From a virus, in the IMG/VR virus record IMGVR_UViG_3300025424_000005, positions 1 to 37,163 of that record: 37,163 bases of DNA; one strand, written 5' to 3'. The notes under the pieces are model-generated. The model worked only from the letters and a program-made list of their open reading frames with translations. It was not told where the DNA came from and searched no databases. The translations under genes and the position numbers were made by a program. Of this stretch, positions 6,907 through 15,190 are shown one piece after another (the first letter of the stretch is position 1; each line of letters starts with the position of its first letter).

Positions 6907-8391
6907 ATGGGAATGTTAGATATATTCAATAAAGATAAATACAATTTGCCCAAAAATGAGGTGCAAACATCAGAAGTTTCCGTGCAAAACCTTAACGAAA
7001 ACAATACTCTATTTGGTCAAACCCAGCTAGGTAACCAAATATTACGCCAGAATCAAGGCGGTCAACAAGGCGCAAACTTCCAATTACTGTATGTAACTAC
7101 AGCATCGGCCACCAATGCGGGTCGAGTTGTGGATATGTCGGTGCTATCCCGTAATAGTACGGTAATGTCTTGTGCCAATATGATTGCTAGAGCATTAGCG
7201 CAATGTTCATTAACAGTCATGTATAAGACTGATGATGGCACTTTTGAAGATTGTTTAAAGTCTGATAAATCTGGCACACGGGATAAAAACAAAGCAAAAC
7301 AGACATTAAATCTATTAACTGAGCCAAATAACTTTCAAAACCAATATGAGTTTTGGTATCAATGGGCATTATGGTATTCCCTAGCTGGTGAAGTATTTAC
7401 ATTGTTATACCGTAAAGACCAAAAAGACCCTAACCAAACCCCGATTGAGTTATATAACCTTGATGCAACTCTAATTACCGTTCAAGCCAGCCCAGCCCGT
7501 TATCCGACATACCGTGTTTCTACACCAACATACGGATTTAACAAGGATGAGCCATTGGCCGCTTATCAGGTAATACATTGCACCGAAGCCCCGTGGCAAG
7601 GTTCTGCTGGTTTTAACAAAGGTATTTTGGCAACTGAATTAGTGGCACTTGATACTGATATTGACTTGTATGCTAACTATGTCATGCAAAATGGCGCAAA
7701 GCCATCTGGCATTTTCAGCACAACTCAAGTAATTCCAGACAGCAAATTTAAAGAAATTGCCGCCAGACTAAAAGAAGCATGGTCTAGCATGACTGGTAGC
7801 CGCCCAAGCGATTTGAGCAAGCCAGGTCAAGGAATGTTGCTAGATCAAGGCATGACTTATACGCCAGTCCATATGCTGACATTGCAAGATGCCGAAGCCA
7901 GCAAATTAAAAGATCAAACCACTAAGCGTATTTGTGCATTGTTTGGCGTACCAGCACAATTATTAGGTTTGGAAATGGGTAAATATAATAATACTCAAAC
8001 ATTATTGGATGAGTTTTATAAAACTACCATGTACCCAATGATTATTAATATTGAGCAAAAATTCAAAATGGGATTATTAAAAGGTTATCCAAACCTTGCA
8101 ATCCGTTTTGATACTAAGGATTTCTTGAAGGGTGCGGCATTAGACCAAATGAATTTTGTTAATGCTGGCGTTGCTGGTGGCATTATGACCCCAAATGAAG
8201 CCCGTGAATATTTGAATATTGCCAAAATTGATGGCGGTGATGAATTAGGTGGCGTTAATACACAAAAATTATCATCTACAGATATACCAGTAACATCGAA
8301 AACAGCTAAAATTATTCCAGGCACAAGCCCACAAGATACTGGTGGTGGCGGGGGCAATCAAACCCGCAAAATGAATATTGGCACAACTTAA
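6907..8391 (+). CDS. Portal protein (HK97 family)
   Basis: 494 residues, with AAGGGAAAAATC before the ATG. The segment beginning ~60 (SRNSTVMSCANMIARALAQC), the long helical domain and the LLGLEMGKYNNTQTLLDEFY region are typical of HK97-type portals, which form the 12-mer ring for DNA entry and head-tail joining. The C-terminus is a flexible Gly/Thr-rich tail (GGGGGNQTRK). Its stop overlaps the next ATG. Confidence 0.93.
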   Translation: MGMLDIFNKDKYNLPKNEVQTSEVSVQNLNENNTLFGQTQLGNQILRQNQGGQQGANFQLLYVTTASATNAGRVVDMSVLSRNSTVMSCANMIARALAQCSLTVMYKTDDGTFEDCLKSDKSGTRDKNKAKQTLNLLTEPNNFQNQYEFWYQWALWYSLAGEVFTLLYRKDQKDPNQTPIELYNLDATLITVQASPARYPTYRVSTPTYGFNKDEPLAAYQVIHCTEAPWQGSAGFNKGILATELVALDTDIDLYANYVMQNGAKPSGIFSTTQVIPDSKFKEIAARLKEAWSSMTGSRPSDLSKPGQGMLLDQGMTYTPVHMLTLQDAEASKLKDQTTKRICALFGVPAQLLGLEMGKYNNTQTLLDEFYKTTMYPMIINIEQKFKMGLLKGYPNLAIRFDTKDFLKGAALDQMNFVNAGVAGGIMTPNEAREYLNIAKIDGGDELGGVNTQKLSSTDIPVTSKTAKIIPGTSPQDTGGGGGNQTRKMNIGTT

Positions 8392-8588
8392 TGACAATAA
8401 AAGATAGATTGGATTCAATGATTAGGCGGTTTAATGCTAAACTGCCGATAAAATCAAAAAAATCTCATATAATATACGACATCGATTACTCGATTAAAGA
8501 TGGGATTATAAATGAATCAAAACCTGACAGTCGTTTGCGAAGCACAACTAAGCCTAGAAAAACAAGGCAAAGAATCCCAAAATCCTAG
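8391..8588 (+). CDS. Small basic protein between portal and protease
   Basis: 65 residues starting in the portal stop (TAATG), which suggests coupled translation, then overlapping the protease gene by 77 bases. The sequence is basic with no known motif. The 120 bases before the protease ATG include TATAAT near 8469, so part of this stretch may be regulatory instead. Real expression is uncertain. Confidence 0.35.
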   Translation: MTIKDRLDSMIRRFNAKLPIKSKKSHIIYDIDYSIKDGIINESKPDSRLRSTTKPRKTRQRIPKS

Positions 8589-9312
8589 CGGCAATATTGT
8601 TGCCCGTGTTACTACATGGGGTAAGCGTGAGGGCGCAGACGGTAGAAAGTTTAACTATCAGCCTGACGGCTTTGCTGAATGGGCAGAACAGTTTAAATCT
8701 GAGGGTAAACCATTACCAATGTTTCTAAACCATAACGACATGGGTATGCCAGTCGGTCAATGGAATGAATTTAACTTTGATAAAGATGGCATGGTTGCTA
8801 AAGGCAATCTATTTATGAATACTTCTACTGGTTCTGACCTTTACGAAGTATTGAAATCATCTCCAAATCTATTTGGTGGCGTTTCAGTTGGCGCATACGC
8901 AGATGAAGCGTGTTGGGTTGGTGCTGATGGTGAGCCAATGGATGATGATAACGATGATGATGAATCCTATTTTCAGATTACTAAAGGTGGTTTGCGGGAA
9001 GTTTCTGTAGTTATGTACCCAAACAATCCTAATGCTGAAATTCAAAGATTAGAGTGTTTTGATGCCGAAGGGCATTTAAATCCTCGCTTAGTTGAACAAG
9101 CCTTGCGTGATGCTGGCCTGTCCAAGAAAGGTGCGACCACCGCATCTTCCGTCTTTAAAAAGATTCTTGAATTGCGTGATGCAAACAAGGAAGTTATTAA
9201 AGAAACACCACAACCAAGTGAGTTGGAAGCGGTGGTAAACGAAGCTGATACAGTTCTTAAAGCCCTAGAGGAAAGAGAATTGTTAAAGGCATTATCTAAA
9301 CGCATCAAATAA
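8512..9312 (+). CDS. Prohead maturation protease (S78, HK97 family)
   Basis: 266 residues. The catalytic triad can be placed: MFLNHND (H74), GGVSVGAY (S125) and REVSVVMYP (E163), in the usual herpesvirus-like serine-protease order. It cleaves the N-terminal scaffold arm of the major capsid protein inside the prohead and then itself. The C-terminal ~80 residues are charged and helical, likely scaffold-like. It sits in canonical position between portal and capsid. Confidence 0.92.
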   Translation: MNQNLTVVCEAQLSLEKQGKESQNPSGNIVARVTTWGKREGADGRKFNYQPDGFAEWAEQFKSEGKPLPMFLNHNDMGMPVGQWNEFNFDKDGMVAKGNLFMNTSTGSDLYEVLKSSPNLFGGVSVGAYADEACWVGADGEPMDDDNDDDESYFQITKGGLREVSVVMYPNNPNAEIQRLECFDAEGHLNPRLVEQALRDAGLSKKGATTASSVFKKILELRDANKEVIKETPQPSELEAVVNEADTVLKALEERELLKALSKRIK

Positions 9313-9321
9313 GGAAATATC

Positions 9322-10677
9322 ATGTCTGACAAAATCATTGAAAAGTTAGATGCTATCGAAGCATCAAACGAATCTAAGATTCAAGAAGTAAAAACTGAAG
9401 CAGTTGCCGCTATTGAAGCCGCTAAAGCTGAAATGGATGAGAAGTTAGAAACCATTAAAGCCCGTGTTGCTGAAATCAATACTGCACCTTCTATCATCAA
9501 ACCAGCTAAAACCATCAAAGAAGATGTAAACAAGATGGTTCGTGAGCAACTCAAAAAGTTTGCTAAAAAAGGTTCGATGGAAAAAGAACTCAAGATGTTT
9601 GAAGATGAATCACAATATCAAGCATACTTAACTGAGAGTTCATCTTTAACTGGTGGTGGTTACAACATCGGTGGTCGTACAGCTTACGATCCTGTGTTCC
9701 ATACACTCCGTTTGATTAACCCTATGCGTGGCCTTTCCCGTAATGTAACAACTGATGGCTCTACTTATCAGTTCCGTGCAAAAACTGGTAATGCCGGTGC
9801 TTTCTGGGGTTATCCAGTAAACAACAACACATCTAGTGGCCCTAACCCAACAACTGAATCTACAGTTATTTGGCAACAAGTTCTTCAAGACTTGAATGTC
9901 CAGTTCCCAATCCGTACTGCGGCACTTGATGATATTGATGGTTTAGAAGCCAATGTGGTTGATGATATGTTGATGGAATTTAGCCAGCAAGAAGGCTTGT
10001 CCATGATTAAAAACAACGATCAAACCGATTCCCCAAATACATACGGTGGAACACAAGGTTTGCGTGGTTTGAATCAATATGCTAACTACGGTGCTAATGG
10101 TACTTATACTGGCGGCACAATCACTACTGGTGCGTTCGGTACTTCTGGTATTGCTACTAGCAACGGTTTGAACAGCTTGGCTGTATATGACCAATTAACT
10201 ACTAACGGCAACACAGTTGGTGCGGCAAATGTAACTTATCAAGATTTGATTAACTTCATTTACAACTTGCCACAACAATACTGGACACCTACAGCGAAAT
10301 TCTTGGTAAACCCAATCTTCTTGGCACAAATCCGTGGCTTGAAAGATTCTAACGGCACACCAATTTTCGAAAGAATGCACCCAGGCGATGCTGATGGTAT
10401 CGTTGGCCGTATGTTGGGCTTTGATGTTGTAGTCAATAAATATGTTGATAATCCAAGCGAGTTCTCTGGTAACACAGCGGCTAACTTGTTCCCAATGTAT
10501 TTCGGTGACTGGCAACGAGGCCATACCATTGTTGATCGCTTAAACATGGTTCTCCGTAGATATGATCAGACCCTCCCAGGCTACATAACTTTCTATGGCG
10601 AAAAACGTCTAGCAACCAGCAACGTCGACCCGCTAAGTATTATTGCTTACCGTTCTACCGCAACAGCAACAGCGTAA
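9322..10677 (+). CDS. Major capsid protein 1 (HK97 fold, with delta-domain arm)
   Basis: 451 residues with an AAGGAAATATC ribosome site. Residues 1-~100 are a charged coiled-coil like the HK97 delta domain, which acts as an internal scaffold and is removed by the protease. From ~103 (LTESSSLTGGG) the HK97-type shell domain begins. The FPIRTAALDDIDG and MEFSQQEGLSMIKNNDQ blocks and the C-terminal TFYGEKR...PLSIIAYR segment fit HK97-like capsids. A homologous capsid gene follows. Confidence 0.93.
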   Translation: MSDKIIEKLDAIEASNESKIQEVKTEAVAAIEAAKAEMDEKLETIKARVAEINTAPSIIKPAKTIKEDVNKMVREQLKKFAKKGSMEKELKMFEDESQYQAYLTESSSLTGGGYNIGGRTAYDPVFHTLRLINPMRGLSRNVTTDGSTYQFRAKTGNAGAFWGYPVNNNTSSGPNPTTESTVIWQQVLQDLNVQFPIRTAALDDIDGLEANVVDDMLMEFSQQEGLSMIKNNDQTDSPNTYGGTQGLRGLNQYANYGANGTYTGGTITTGAFGTSGIATSNGLNSLAVYDQLTTNGNTVGAANVTYQDLINFIYNLPQQYWTPTAKFLVNPIFLAQIRGLKDSNGTPIFERMHPGDADGIVGRMLGFDVVVNKYVDNPSEFSGNTAANLFPMYFGDWQRGHTIVDRLNMVLRRYDQTLPGYITFYGEKRLATSNVDPLSIIAYRSTATATA

Positions 10678-10684
10678 TAAAGGC

Positions 10685-10707
10685 GGGGTGGTTCAAAAGA
10701 CCACCCC
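10685..10707 (+). terminator. Strong hairpin between the two capsid genes
   Basis: GGGGTGGT (10685-10692), loop of 7, ACCACCCC (10700-10707): a perfect 8-bp GC-rich stem starting 7 bases after the first capsid gene ends. The following sequence is only moderately U-rich (AACTTAATCTTTT), so it may be a partial terminator or an RNA-stabilising 3' end that makes the first capsid protein more abundant than the downstream paralog. Confidence 0.6.
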
Positions 10708-10729
10708 AACTTAATCTTTTGGAAGAAAT

Positions 10730-11761
10730 ATGAAAAACCAACTAATCCTAGAAGCAATCAAATCAGCCCTTACCGATAAAAACGGTAAAGAGGTTAAGGT
10801 GAACTTAAAAGAAGCATCCACCCTTACTGGCTCTGGCTCTGGGGTTGGTGGCCGTGTTATTTATGATGATGCGTTTGCATCTTTGCGTATGGCTAACCCA
10901 TTGCGGGTATCAAGCCGAGAAATTACAACGATTGGTTCAGATCAGGCTTTTGTAGTAAAGACTGGTAACGCAACCAATCCTACAAATCCCTGGGGTTATC
11001 CAGTTAATGTGAATACTGGTAGCCCAAACATTGCTACATCATTCTGGCAATTACCTTTACAAGCCATTACAGCGCAGTTGCCAATCCGTACTGCCGCAAT
11101 GGATGACATTAACAACCTTGATCCAGCCGTTGTTGGCGATTTAATGTTGGAATTTAGCCAACAAGAAGCATTGTCAATGATCCAAAATAACGATCAAGCT
11201 GGTTCTGGCACTACATCAACTGGTGCAACCAATGGTTTGCGTGGCTTAAACTACTATCCAAGCGGATCAACTGCCGCATTTGGTACAAGCGGTTCTGGCG
11301 CAACAAACGGTTTGCACACAGTTAAAACTGTAAGCACCGCTACTGGCGGCACAATCGTTTATAACGACATTGCATCCCTAGCATCTGCATTGCCAGCCCA
11401 ATATTGGGGTTTGCCAGGTACAGCATGGCATATGCACCCAAATACTATCCTTGCATTGCGTGAATTAACCAGTTCTACTGGTCAGCCACTCTTTGTTGAA
11501 GTTGGTGATTCTGATGGTGGCGCAGTTGCTCATGTATTTGGTTTCCCAGTTATTCCTAACCCATATATGCAAGTGGTTGGAAGCGGAAACTTCCCAATCT
11601 ATTTGGCCAACTGGGATAAGTTCGTAACTATCGTGGATCACGAAGAATTTAGCATCCAGCGTTTAGAGCAAACACAACCAGGCACAGTAACCCTGTATGC
11701 TGAAAAGCGTGTATGCTCAACAATTCGTGATGTATTTGCGGGTGTCCGTTTAGAATCATAA
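10730..11761 (+). CDS. Major capsid protein 2 (paralog lacking the scaffold arm)
   Basis: 343 residues. Homology to the first capsid protein begins near residue 26 (LKEASTLTG against LTESSSLTG) and continues to the C-terminus. LPIRTAAMDDINNLDP and LEFSQQEALSMIQNNDQ match almost residue for residue. The ~77-residue N-terminal delta-like arm is absent, so the product looks already processed. It may form a special capsid position such as pentons, or a minority shell subunit (inference). The DNA of the two genes is also visibly similar, consistent with duplication or uptake from a relative. Confidence 0.9.
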   Translation: MKNQLILEAIKSALTDKNGKEVKVNLKEASTLTGSGSGVGGRVIYDDAFASLRMANPLRVSSREITTIGSDQAFVVKTGNATNPTNPWGYPVNVNTGSPNIATSFWQLPLQAITAQLPIRTAAMDDINNLDPAVVGDLMLEFSQQEALSMIQNNDQAGSGTTSTGATNGLRGLNYYPSGSTAAFGTSGSGATNGLHTVKTVSTATGGTIVYNDIASLASALPAQYWGLPGTAWHMHPNTILALRELTSSTGQPLFVEVGDSDGGAVAHVFGFPVIPNPYMQVVGSGNFPIYLANWDKFVTIVDHEEFSIQRLEQTQPGTVTLYAEKRVCSTIRDVFAGVRLES

Positions 11762-11768
11762 GGCCAAT

Positions 11769-12437
11769 ATGCCATTAGATAGTTATACCAACGGGCCGTA
11801 CTTAGGTACAGTCCGTAACCCCTTTAGCTATGAAAAGATTGAGCAAACTAGCCGAGATATAAGCAGTTCTTGGCTAAGTTTGGATCAAATCCTACAACAG
11901 CTTAATTTGGTTGGCGATACCAGCCAAGCAGATTATCTGTTTGGGCTTGAATTAGCGACCCGTATGGCTATTGAAGATTATCTTGGGATGTCCATATTCT
12001 CCGTAAGCTATAAAGTCTATTACGGGGCTTTTAATGGCATGAGTGGCACACAAGTTATGCTGGATTTGCCAGAAGTCGGACAAGACAACGGGGCAATACC
12101 AGGCGTAGTAATTAATACCGTTGGTTATTACACAAGTGATACAACACCATCATTTGTTTTAATCCCTTCTGATCAATATTTCTATGATCCTACTGGCAAT
12201 AAAGTGATTGTTAGCGGTATTCCAAGCGAAGTAAACCAGTTTATTAGCAATCCGATTGTTGTTACCTATACTTTGGCGGCTAATCCTTTGGCTAGTTACC
12301 CAGTTATTCAGCAAGCTGGTTTATTACTTTTGACCCATCTTTATAACAACCGTAGCGATACCACCGTTGGCCAGTTGGCTAAGTTGCCATTTGGCGTAGA
12401 TCAGCTTTTACGCCCATACAAGCCACTTGTTCTTTAG
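11769..12437 (+). CDS. Head-tail connector (gp6-like, phiE125 gp8 type)
   Basis: 222 residues. The C-terminal pattern PVIQQAGLLLLTHLYNNRSD followed by LPFGVDQLLRPYKP is characteristic of the phiE125 gp8/HK97 gp6 adaptor family, whose helical core docks under the portal. Here there is also a central beta-rich segment (~75-165). It directly follows the capsid paralogs and precedes a homing endonuclease. Confidence 0.8.
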   Translation: MPLDSYTNGPYLGTVRNPFSYEKIEQTSRDISSSWLSLDQILQQLNLVGDTSQADYLFGLELATRMAIEDYLGMSIFSVSYKVYYGAFNGMSGTQVMLDLPEVGQDNGAIPGVVINTVGYYTSDTTPSFVLIPSDQYFYDPTGNKVIVSGIPSEVNQFISNPIVVTYTLAANPLASYPVIQQAGLLLLTHLYNNRSDTTVGQLAKLPFGVDQLLRPYKPLVL

Positions 12438-12439
12438 TT

Positions 12440-12979
12440 ATGTTTTATACATACGCCCATATAACTTCTGATACAAATAGAATCTTTTACATAGGCAAAG
12501 GTTCTGGTAATAGATTGCTTAGAAAAGATGCAAGAAATAAGCATTGGCATAATACTGTTTTAAAACATGGTTATAAGGCCAATAAATTAGCAACATGGAA
12601 AACTGAAAAAGAAGCGTTTGAACACGAAAAATTGCTTATTTCTTGTTTTAAAGATATGGGTTATAAATTAGTGAATCAATCTGCTGGCGGTGATGGCAAT
12701 GGACCTCAAGGTGGTTTAAGTTTTAAAGGCAAAAAACACACCAAAGAATCTATAGAAAAATGCCGAATGATTCATAAAGGCATTGCAAAAAGCAAAGAAC
12801 ATAATTTAAAAAATTCAGAAGCACATAAAAAGAAAGTAAAGGTTAATGGCATAATTTATCCAAGTTGGAGTGACGCTAGTAAATCTACTGGAATTCCAAT
12901 CGGTAGTATTAGGTATCTTATAAAATGCAAGCCTACTACTGGGAAATGGGCTAAATTTACTTTGGAATCGGTGCTGTAA
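12440..12979 (+). CDS. GIY-YIG homing endonuclease with NUMOD motifs
   Basis: 179 residues. FYTYAH...RIFYIGKGSGNR (2-25) is the GIY-YIG core with the catalytic Arg near 25 and Glu in FEHEKLL (~61-63). Residues ~92-125 (GGLSFKGKKHTKESIEKCR) match the NUMOD3 DNA-binding repeat. Residues ~133-161 (VNGIIYPSWSDASKSTGIP) match NUMOD1. It starts 3 bases after the connector stop and ends exactly at the next start, so it is a free-standing homing gene inserted without breaking the structural operon. Its codon use looks more AT-rich than its neighbours. Confidence 0.9.
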   Translation: MFYTYAHITSDTNRIFYIGKGSGNRLLRKDARNKHWHNTVLKHGYKANKLATWKTEKEAFEHEKLLISCFKDMGYKLVNQSAGGDGNGPQGGLSFKGKKHTKESIEKCRMIHKGIAKSKEHNLKNSEAHKKKVKVNGIIYPSWSDASKSTGIPIGSIRYLIKCKPTTGKWAKFTLESVL

Positions 12980-13324
12980 ATGGCAATCGCCCGTTTTGAA
13001 AATGTGGATGTTAATAATGTCGCTATATCAGTTGATGATATGGGTCAAACTAACACCGTATTGACTAAGTGGTTTACCACCAGGGCTAAAGTCATGGATG
13101 TTCGTAACGATTTGACCATCCCAAAGGATGAACGGGTTTATCAAAATCATGTGAAATTCATGCTTAATTACACTCCCAATACCGTCACAATGTCCACAGA
13201 TCAAGTGGATTATGCGTTTGCATGGCGTGGGAATGATTGGCGTATTGCTGATGTCAATGAAGCTAATGACAAAATGAGCATTACATTTACTTGTTACCGT
13301 AACGATCCACAGACACAAGTATGA
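12980..13324 (+). CDS. Probable head-closure / head-tail adaptor protein
   Basis: 114 residues, mostly beta. The C-terminal part (DYAFAWRGNDWRIADVNEAND...ITFTCYR) has the 'V.W.G..W.V..V' pattern of small SPP1 gp16/HK97 gp7-type head-closure proteins. The assignment is supported by position between the gp6-like connector and the tail-terminator gene, not by a strong motif. Its stop overlaps the next gene's ATG (13321). Confidence 0.55.
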   Translation: MAIARFENVDVNNVAISVDDMGQTNTVLTKWFTTRAKVMDVRNDLTIPKDERVYQNHVKFMLNYTPNTVTMSTDQVDYAFAWRGNDWRIADVNEANDKMSITFTCYRNDPQTQV

Positions 13325-13737
13325 GCCAGAATAATCCAGCCGTATATAGCAAAGCCGTTCAATATCAGCTTAAATCTATTGTGGGCAATACAATTCCCGT
13401 ATATGCCGTATTTAACCGTGATTTTGCTAAACAGCCTAAATTTATTACTTGGCAATTAAGAAATATTCACCAGCCAGTATATACAGGGCAAAACCAGAAT
13501 AATAAGGGCATTGATCGCCCCGTCTTTCAGATTAATGTGTTTGCACAAGATCAGAATGATGCTTTTAATATATCAAATACTATATTACAATCATTGCACG
13601 GATATAATGGGCAATTTGGTGGTTCAAGCGGGTTTTATATAGCCAAAGCAGATGTAGTTTGGTTGTATAATACTTATGATGATACAGTAAAGTTAAACCA
13701 TATTATTATGGATTGCACTTTAGACATTCCAACATAA
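13321..13737 (+). CDS. Probable tail terminator / completion protein
   Basis: 138 residues. The layout is AVQYQLKS..., a middle WQLRNIHQPVYTG segment, then RPVFQINVFAQDQNDAFNISNTI. This is the DUF3168-like pattern of tail-completion proteins, with a beta strand ending in 'FQIN.FA.d...A' followed by a helix. It would cap the tail tube and join it to the head. Position just before the major tail protein supports this. Confidence 0.6.
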   Translation: MSQNNPAVYSKAVQYQLKSIVGNTIPVYAVFNRDFAKQPKFITWQLRNIHQPVYTGQNQNNKGIDRPVFQINVFAQDQNDAFNISNTILQSLHGYNGQFGGSSGFYIAKADVVWLYNTYDDTVKLNHIIMDCTLDIPT

Positions 13738-13775
13738 TATAATTTTATTAACTTTTTATTTTTGAAGGATTAAAA

Positions 13776-14297
13776 ATGGCTCTCCCAAATCAAGTGTTAC
13801 CTGGGTTTTCGGCATCGTTATGGTGTCAAACTAGCGCAACTCCAACACCATTAACTCTTACTCAGTTATCTACTTGGACTGGCGAAGTTGCTTCTATCGT
13901 TGGTACAGTTGCTAACGGTACTGGCTCTGGTGGCGAACAATTAAATGTTGAAGCAATCCCTAAGTTTGGCCAAGATGATGCTTCTGCAAACTTTTATGTT
14001 GCTGGTAGCCGTCAGTCTGATGTTATCCCAACACAAAGCAAACCAACTTCAATGACAATCGTTGCCGCATGGAATCCAAGCGATGCTGGTCTATTGTTAA
14101 TGCGTGGCGATGCTTACAGCGGAATTATTGATCGTACATTCGTTATTGCCGCAGTTGATGGCGCAAACACAGTAGCATATGCCTTTACTGGCCGTGTTTC
14201 TGAGTTCACTATCGACAATGCACCTAACGCAGAAGCGAAATGCACATTCACGATTCATCCTCGTGGCAATCAATACGGTTGGTCAAATAACACCTAA
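13776..14297 (+). CDS. Major tail protein
   Basis: 173 residues with a strong GAAGGATTAAAA ribosome site, suiting a highly expressed gene. It is beta-rich (SKPTSMTIVAAWNPSDAGLLLMRG...FTGRVSEFTIDNAP), a pattern close to siphovirus tail-tube proteins: a 'D.A...L' block, then a final strand pair. It lies between the tail terminator and the chaperone genes, exactly where the tube protein is expected. Its stop overlaps the next ATG. Confidence 0.85.
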   Translation: MALPNQVLPGFSASLWCQTSATPTPLTLTQLSTWTGEVASIVGTVANGTGSGGEQLNVEAIPKFGQDDASANFYVAGSRQSDVIPTQSKPTSMTIVAAWNPSDAGLLLMRGDAYSGIIDRTFVIAAVDGANTVAYAFTGRVSEFTIDNAPNAEAKCTFTIHPRGNQYGWSNNT

Positions 14298-14461
14298 TGC
14301 AAGTTAAATTTGCAAACGGTTTAATATACAATGCCAGCACTCTTGATGAAGCAATCAAGAAGTGTCTGGCTAGTGGACATGACCCATTTAAACCAGTAAT
14401 TATTGAATCAGAACAAGAAAATACAACTATAGAGCATGATGAAGATACAGAACAATTCTGA
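14297..14461 (+). CDS. Small acidic protein after the tail-tube gene
   Basis: 54 residues (MQVKFANGLIYNAST...), starting within the tail-tube stop (TAATG). It has a short N-terminal beta segment, a helix LDEAIKKCLASG and a strongly acidic end (EHDEDTEQF). The tight coupling argues it is real. Function unknown; possibly a tail-assembly accessory protein. Confidence 0.55.
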   Translation: MQVKFANGLIYNASTLDEAIKKCLASGHDPFKPVIIESEQENTTIEHDEDTEQF

Positions 14462-14669
14462 TTTAGCAAATTATTTAACTTATTTAGCTGGTCAAGCCGA
14501 TTCTGGTGTTAAAGATTGGTTTGGTTGGCAACAACAAAAACTAATGGGCGTTGATTTGGCTTATCAAATCGCTTCCCATCATGCAGATAAGCTAACGCCA
14601 GACGAAATTACTTTATTCGTTAAAAAACTCAATAATTCTATTTTTGAGCATTTAATTAAGCCAAAATGA
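14436..14669 (+). CDS. Small helical protein in the tail operon
   Basis: 77 residues; an ATG pair at 14436/14439 is possible. It overlaps the preceding small gene by 26 bases and the next gene by 4 (ATGA). The sequence (SDLANYLTYLAGQADSGVKDWFGW...LTPDEITLFVKKL) is amphipathic helix with no recognised domain. It may be structural-accessory. Confidence 0.55.
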   Translation: MMKIQNNSDLANYLTYLAGQADSGVKDWFGWQQQKLMGVDLAYQIASHHADKLTPDEITLFVKKLNNSIFEHLIKPK

Positions 14670-15190
14670 AAACTACATTCAAATTTGAGGGATTCCAAGA
14701 ATTTGAACAATTAATTAATCAAATTGAAGATGATTTTGGCCCTAAAGACCAAAACAACATTTTGCGTAATGGCGCAAGAAAAGCAATGAAACCAGCTTTA
14801 GCAACTGCAAAAGAGTTAGTGCGTAAAGATACTGGACAGTTAGCGGCAACCCTTCAAATCGAAGCCAGAAAGCCTACAAACAAGGATAAACACTCAAGAT
14901 ATGTCAGTCCTACTGAAATCGTCATAGCAAGGGTTTCTGTAGCCCCTGGCAGTAAGTTTCACCCTAAAACATTTCATAACTTGCATAGCCATAAAGGTGC
15001 AATTAAACAATATGCCGTTATGGATGCCAGAACCGTTGCCAATGAATTTGGTACTGCTAAAATGCCAGCAAAGCCATTTTTGCGCCCAGCTTTGGAAACA
15101 AACTCACCAGCAATCTTAGCTTCATTAAGTCAAGATATGGGCGGGGCATTAGAAAAATATAGATCAAAACACATGAAGGATATGAAATGA
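14666..15190 (+). CDS. HK97 gp10-like neck/tail protein
   Basis: 174 residues. FKFEGFQEFEQLINQIEDD at the start, an alpha-helical ARKAMKPALATAKELVR and the C-terminal FLRPALETN resemble the HK97 gp10 family (minor tail/neck, PF04883). In most relatives this gene lies before the major tail gene; here it follows it. It overlaps the tail-chaperone gene by 4 bases. Confidence 0.75.
   Translation: MKTTFKFEGFQEFEQLINQIEDDFGPKDQNNILRNGARKAMKPALATAKELVRKDTGQLAATLQIEARKPTNKDKHSRYVSPTEIVIARVSVAPGSKFHPKTFHNLHSHKGAIKQYAVMDARTVANEFGTAKMPAKPFLRPALETNSPAILASLSQDMGGALEKYRSKHMKDMK

Noticed and set aside
9646-10547. Long minus-strand frames inside the first capsid gene
   Set aside because: Mirror frames of a highly expressed capsid gene; no ribosome sites or family patterns.
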